A stretch of 15,963 nt of DNA, from contig DAOUGD010000345.1 in assembly GCA_034429475.1 (NCBI GenBank), positions 1-15,963 of the forward strand, written 5' to 3'. The translations under genes were made by a program, and so were the position numbers. The notes beneath the pieces were generated by a model. It searched no databases, had not been told where the DNA came from, and worked only from the letters and a program-made list of their open reading frames with translations. The stretch is from JAKQHY01 sp034429475. Its GTDB lineage: Bacteria > Chloroflexota > Anaerolineae > B4-G1 > SLSP01. Below are positions 13,225 through 15,963 of this stretch, piece by piece; the stretch's first letter is position 1; every line of letters starts with the position of its first letter.

Positions 13225-13847
13225 TGAGGCGCGATCCACAGGAGAACATACAACAATTGTATCCACTGGCTGAAGCGCAGGGTGGTTATTTTACCGCTGC
13301 ACAGGCGCGGCAGGCGGGATATGCCTACAGCCAACAGCATTTTCATGTGAGGCGTGGCAATTGGTTACGGGTTGGGCGTGGAATTTTCAGGCTATATCAT
13401 TTCCCACCCCACGAGAATGAAGACCTGATCTGCTGGACCTTGTGGAGCCGCACGCAACAGGGACAGCTGCAAGTCGTGGCTTCGCACGAAACGGCGTTGT
13501 CGCTCCATGGGCTCAGTGATGTTCTGCCGGCGCGTATTCACTTGACCGCGCCGCCGGGGTTTCGTAAGCCTACGCCGCCAGGGTGTGTGTTGCATCGGGC
13601 ATTGCTGGCAGTGGTGGATATTGAAGAGCGCGCCGGTTATCGCGTGACCACGCCATTGCGGACTCTGCTTGATGTAGCTGACAGCCCGCTGAGCCAGGAA
13701 CACCTTGACAAAGCCGTGGCCGAGGCCCTGGAACGCGGAATGGTGCGCCGCCAGGCATTGGAAACGGCCCCATGTATGCCAACTGCGCGCCAACGGTTGG
13801 CGCAAGCGTTGGCATCTGCGCCCCGCGTTACGGAGTTATGGTCTTGA
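13224..13847 (+). CDS. abiEi: AbiEi-family antitoxin and transcriptional repressor
   Basis: The 207-aa protein matches the type IV antitoxin AbiEi layout. An N-terminal winged helix (about 8-58: LAEAQGGYFTAAQARQAGY, then RRGNWLRVGRGIFRL) is followed by a C-terminal domain (about 65-190: VVASHETALSLHGLSDVLPARIHLT, TPLRTLLDVADSPL). The N-terminal part binds DNA for autoregulation, and the C-terminal part counteracts the toxin without a stable complex. The start ATG at 13224 lies at the right edge of the operator, with AAGGA seven bases upstream. Its stop (TGA 13845-13847) overlaps the start of the toxin gene. Such pairs give phage abortive infection or stabilise mobile DNA. Confidence 0.9.
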   Translation: MRRDPQENIQQLYPLAEAQGGYFTAAQARQAGYAYSQQHFHVRRGNWLRVGRGIFRLYHFPPHENEDLICWTLWSRTQQGQLQVVASHETALSLHGLSDVLPARIHLTAPPGFRKPTPPGCVLHRALLAVVDIEERAGYRVTTPLRTLLDVADSPLSQEHLDKAVAEALERGMVRRQALETAPCMPTARQRLAQALASAPRVTELWS

Positions 13848-14770
13848 TCGGTGCGTATGCTACACACCAGGCGTTCCGCAGCGCGCTGGAAGCTCGCTTG
13901 CGTTATCTGGCGCAGCAACGTGGCCTGGATCTGCGCCGCTTGTACCGGCGGGTGGCTTTCGAGCGCTTGCTGGCGCGGCTATTTGCTCAAGACACACCTC
14001 CCTGGTTGCTCAAGGGCGGTTACGCGCTGGAATTGCGCTTCGACGAACGCGCGCGAGCTACACTCGATCTGGATTTGACCGTTCCAAATCCGGCGCACTG
14101 GGCGCAGTTGGGCGGTGTGGATGTGCAGAATTCCTGGACGGCGTTCAGTTATGAGCAATTGCAACAGGCCGCGGCCTGTTCTCTAAACGATGGTTTTGAA
14201 TTTTGGCTGACTCAGCCCAAACAGGAACTGACCGGTGCGCCGGGCGGTGGATTGCGTTGTGCGGTAGAGGCGCGTCTGGCCGGGCGCACTTTTGCCCGTT
14301 TCCATCTGGATTTGGGTCTGGGCGATGCGGTTGCCGCGCCGCCGGAGTGGATTCAGCCGCGCAGCCTATTGGAGTTTGTGGGCATCCTCACGCCGCGTAT
14401 AGCTCTCTATCCGGTGGAACAGCAATTTGCCGAGAAGGTTCACGCCTATACCTTCCCCTGGCGTAATCGTGAGAATACGCGGGTCAAGGACTTGGCGGAT
14501 CTGGTGTTGCTTATTACGTCCGGAATGCTGGATGTCGGGCGCGTGCGCGCGGCATTGCTCGCTACGTTTGAAACGCGCGACACACACGCTCTGCCCGCTG
14601 ATCTACCGGAACCACCACGCGGATGGGCTGACGCCTACGCAGCGTTGGCGCAAGAGTTTGGACTCCCGGCTGCGACGTTGGATGTCGCCTATAGGTTGGT
14701 GCGTGATTATTGGCGCGAGATAGTAAGAGTGTGTTTTAAAAGTCTACCAGGCAAATCGGTATCGAAATAA
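13838..14770 (+). CDS. abiEii: AbiEii-family nucleotidyltransferase toxin, tail altered by IS
   Basis: The 310-aa protein is the toxin partner, a nucleotidyltransferase-like enzyme of the AbiEii/AbiGii group. Motifs are LKGGYALELR (58-67) with TLDLDLTV (metal D77 and D79), FHLDLG (D158), QFAEKVHAY (K200) and RVKDLADL (K217, D218, D221). ATG 13838 is two bases from GGAG; TTG 13844, eight bases from it and overlapping the antitoxin TGA, may be the true start. The last 13 residues (VCFKSLPGKSVSK) are encoded by the left end of the IS. Joining the flanks across one TAA restores a native ending REIVRFVSNSDK with stop at 15708-15710. Only seven native residues are lost and all motifs are intact, so activity may survive. 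Confidence 0.88.
   Translation: MVLIGAYATHQAFRSALEARLRYLAQQRGLDLRRLYRRVAFERLLARLFAQDTPPWLLKGGYALELRFDERARATLDLDLTVPNPAHWAQLGGVDVQNSWTAFSYEQLQQAAACSLNDGFEFWLTQPKQELTGAPGGGLRCAVEARLAGRTFARFHLDLGLGDAVAAPPEWIQPRSLLEFVGILTPRIALYPVEQQFAEKVHAYTFPWRNRENTRVKDLADLVLLITSGMLDVGRVRAALLATFETRDTHALPADLPEPPRGWADAYAALAQEFGLPAATLDVAYRLVRDYWREIVRVCFKSLPGKSVSK
14727..14743 (+). repeat. Left terminal inverted repeat of the IS
   Basis: GAGTGTGTTTTAAAAGT pairs with 15665-15681 with one mismatch (T/C at the fourth base). In the toxin frame it encodes part of the new tail VCFKS. Confidence 0.9.
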
Positions 14771-14786
14771 CAACCTAATAATCTGT

Positions 14787-14831
14787 GGTAAGCTCTCCTC
14801 GATTCACAATCTGCTTTTCTGGAGGCTTACC
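14787..14831 (+). promoter_or_regulatory. Hairpin burying the transposase ribosome binding site
   Basis: GGTAAGC (14787-14793), a bulged T and CTCC (14795-14798) pair with GGAG (14821-14824) and GCTTACC (14825-14831): 11 pairs around a 22-base loop. The Shine-Dalgarno GGAGG (14821-14825) is inside the stem and the ATG begins at 14833. A transcript entering from the AbiE promoter would fold this way and translate the transposase poorly, as known for IS10 and IS50. A weak TAATAA at 14776-14781 could start an internal transcript within the 5' arm and escape the block. Confidence 0.75.
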
Positions 14832-14832
14832 G

Positions 14833-15639
14833 ATGACACCCAAACCGTATGATACCGATGTCAATGATATCGAATGGCTCTTGCTGGCCCCCTTACTCCC
14901 GGCAGAAAAACCGGGCGGGCGGCATCGGCACATTTGTTTGCGCGCCGTGGTGAACGCCATTTTCTATGTGCTTCAAACAGGATGCGCTTGGCGGCTCTTG
15001 CCGCACGACTTCCCGGCCTGGGCCACCGTGTATGGGTACTTCCGCACTTGGCGCACGACCGGCGTGTGGGAGCAGGTGAACGCGGCGTTGCGCGAAGCCG
15101 TGCGCGAACAGGTCGAACGGGCCGCGGAACCCAGTGCGGCCATTTTGGATAGCCAGTCGGTCAAGAGTGGTGCCATGGCCGGCGAACGTGGCTACGATGG
15201 CGGCAAGCAGGTGAAGGGCCGCAAACGCTTCATCTTGGTGGATGTGTTAGGGCTATTGCTGGAAGTCATCGTCACCAAGGCCAGTATCCAGGAACGCGAA
15301 GGCGGGCAACTGCTGCTACAACGTGCCGTCCAGCACTTCCGCGACAGTCTGGAATTGCTCTGGGCCGATGCCGGGTATAGTGGGCCCGCCTTTGCCGACT
15401 GGGTCGCCGAAAACTGCGGCTGGTTGCTGGAAATCATCAAGCGCAGTGACACCGCCGAAGGCTTTGCGGTGTTACCACGCCGCTGGGTCGTCGAACGCAC
15501 CTTCGGTTGGCTATCCCGCTTTCGGCGCTTGGGGCGGGAGTACGAAGTCCTGCCAGTCACAAGCGAATCCTGGATTTATGCGGCTATGGTGCGCATTATG
15601 CTGCGCCGGTTAGCCGAAGACCCAGCTGTCTATCTGTAA
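14833..15639 (+). CDS. IS5-family DDE transposase
   Basis: The 268-aa protein has an N-terminal DUF4096-type domain (about 9-85: NDIEWLLLAPLLP, LQTGCAWRLLPHDFPAW, TVYGYFRTW) and an RNase H-like DDE domain. The catalytic residues are D106 (ILDSQSVKSG), D179 (LWADAGYSG) and E221 (VVERTFGWLSRFRRLGREYE). All are present with normal spacing and no frameshift, so the enzyme should be active. The ATG at 14833 has GGAGG seven bases upstream. An earlier in-frame start at 14785 would precede the hairpin and lacks a ribosome binding site. The stop is 25 bases before the right terminal repeat. Confidence 0.95.
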   Translation: MTPKPYDTDVNDIEWLLLAPLLPAEKPGGRHRHICLRAVVNAIFYVLQTGCAWRLLPHDFPAWATVYGYFRTWRTTGVWEQVNAALREAVREQVERAAEPSAAILDSQSVKSGAMAGERGYDGGKQVKGRKRFILVDVLGLLLEVIVTKASIQEREGGQLLLQRAVQHFRDSLELLWADAGYSGPAFADWVAENCGWLLEIIKRSDTAEGFAVLPRRWVVERTFGWLSRFRRLGREYEVLPVTSESWIYAAMVRIMLRRLAEDPAVYL

Positions 15640-15664
15640 TCCTGAAAAAGAACTACTTGACATA

Positions 15665-15681
15665 ACTTTTAAAACACGCTC
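15665..15681 (-). repeat. Right terminal inverted repeat of the IS
   Basis: ACTTTTAAAACACGCTC is the inverted partner of 14727-14743, followed by the TAA target copy at 15682-15684. The native toxin frame resumes directly after it (AGG TTT GTA...). Confidence 0.9.
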
Positions 15682-15745
15682 TAAGGTTTGTATCTAATTC
15701 GGATAAGTAAAGTTTGATGGTGTCGGGATTCTAATAAGGAGCGCT

Positions 15746-15856
15746 ATGAAAATAGAGTGGAAAGTTAAATGTGGCGGTACATTAGATGGTCGTGTAGACC
15801 CTGATGATCTATTGGGTGAAATTAGAGGGGCGGCCCTGACTACCTTTCAGTTTTGA
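15746..15856 (+). pseudogene. Probable 5' fragment of a gene cut by a second element
   Basis: An ATG at 15746 with AAGGAG four bases upstream opens 36 codons, starting MKIEWKVKCGGTLDGRVDP, and stops at TGA 15854-15856. The first 28 or so codons are AT-rich with a plausible protein pattern (alternating strand, then DPDDLLGEIRG). The end AALTTFQF falls where base composition changes and a new gene with IS-like features starts. I infer a longer gene, third in the AbiE operon (36 bases after the toxin's native stop), truncated by an insertion near 15825-15840. It could also be a true 36-aa protein. Confidence 0.45.
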
Positions 15857-15868
15857 TCGGGTAAAATA

Positions 15869-15890
15869 CCTCCAGCTCGACAGCCGGAGG
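15869..15890 (+). promoter_or_regulatory. Hairpin burying the ribosome binding site of the last gene
   Basis: CCTCC (15869-15873) pairs with GGAGG (15886-15890). After one A/C mismatch, GCT pairs with AGC around a CGAC loop. The GGAGG is the Shine-Dalgarno of ATG 15898. This is the same arrangement as at 14787-14831 but of different sequence, and supports a second mobile element here. Confidence 0.6.
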
Positions 15891-15897
15891 GCAACAG

Positions 15898-15963
15898 ATG
15901 AAAAGTCGGACTCACAAACTGCGCAATCGCCAATTCGCCGCGCTCCGGGCGAAACTAGCGGGC
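15898..15963 (+). CDS. Start of a gene, probably a transposase (cut by window end)
   Basis: The frame stays open from ATG 15898 to the end of the window (22 codons, MKSRTHKLRNRQFAALRAK...), with GGAGG seven bases upstream. The start is very basic, as in many transposase N-termini. It follows a truncated gene and a hairpin-buried ribosome binding site, both typical at the left end of an insertion sequence. The family cannot be decided from this much, and no terminal repeat can be matched because the right end is outside the window. Confidence 0.45.
   Translation, partial: MKSRTHKLRNRQFAALRAKLAG

Larger units (their letters stand above)
14727..15681 (+). mobile_element. Complete IS5-family insertion sequence, 955 bp
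   Basis: Terminal inverted repeats of 17 bases match at 16 positions: GAGTGTGTTTTAAAAGT at 14727-14743 and its complement at 15665-15681. TAA directly flanks both ends (14724-14726 and 15682-15684). A TNA 3-bp duplication suits the IS1031-like part of the IS5 family. The single transposase gene inside is intact. The element lies in the same orientation as the AbiE operon and interrupts the toxin's last codons. The subgroup is inferred from target and protein pattern only. Confidence 0.93.

Noticed and set aside
13772..13837. An earlier toxin start at 13772 (MYANCAPTVG...)
   Set aside because: It lies inside the antitoxin C-terminus and has no ribosome binding site. The GGAG at 13832-13835 serves a later start.

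Overview
The window is a roughly 60% GC bacterial chromosome segment. It carries ordinary housekeeping and accessory genes on both strands, plus a mobile or defence-related right end. The organism cannot be named from the sequence. Four traits fit a Chloroflexota (Anaerolineae-like) genome: short tandem-repeat islands between genes, a response regulator-GAF-class III cyclase protein, a replication-type winged helix joined to a DnaA domain I, and a family of URO-D-like, DinB and GH2 genes. This placement is inference only.

Left part (1-2116). A tRNA-Arg(CCU) with an extended -10 promoter and a perfect palindromic terminator is followed on the minus strand by a complete homoserine dehydrogenase. 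On the plus strand lie a decapitated gene remnant (1451-1636) and an AT-richer small hypothetical gene with its own promoter (1790-2116).

Middle part (2145-7351). Five minus-strand genes follow one another: a URO-D/MtaA-like protein, a DinB-fold protein, a cytoplasmic GH2 glycosidase, a VOC/glyoxalase-fold protein and a Gfo/Idh/MocA oxidoreductase. The gaps hold arrays of 7-bp tandem repeats, or 8-bp repeats in one case. In four minus-strand genes, counting hom, the array supplies or touches the stop codon itself. The GH2 gene instead ends at a classical hairpin terminator.

Signalling pair and replication/translation operon (7594-13136). An extended -10 promoter drives a REC-GAF-cyclase gene that overlaps a DEDDy-type exonuclease gene by ATGA. 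These converge, at a shared hairpin, on a four-gene minus-strand operon running from about 13.1 kb down to 9.8 kb: winged helix/DnaA-domain-I protein, RsmF-type rRNA m5C methyltransferase, DedA/VTT membrane protein and a small zinc-ribbon protein.

Right part (13168-15963). A strong promoter overlapped by an 18-bp-arm palindrome drives an AbiEi/AbiEii (type IV) toxin-antitoxin pair. An intact 955-bp IS5-family element with a TAA target duplication has inserted into the last codons of the toxin and replaced its native tail. Beyond it lie a 36-codon gene start that looks cut off and what seems to be the beginning of a second mobile element. Both the IS5 transposase and this last gene have their ribosome binding site buried in a hairpin.
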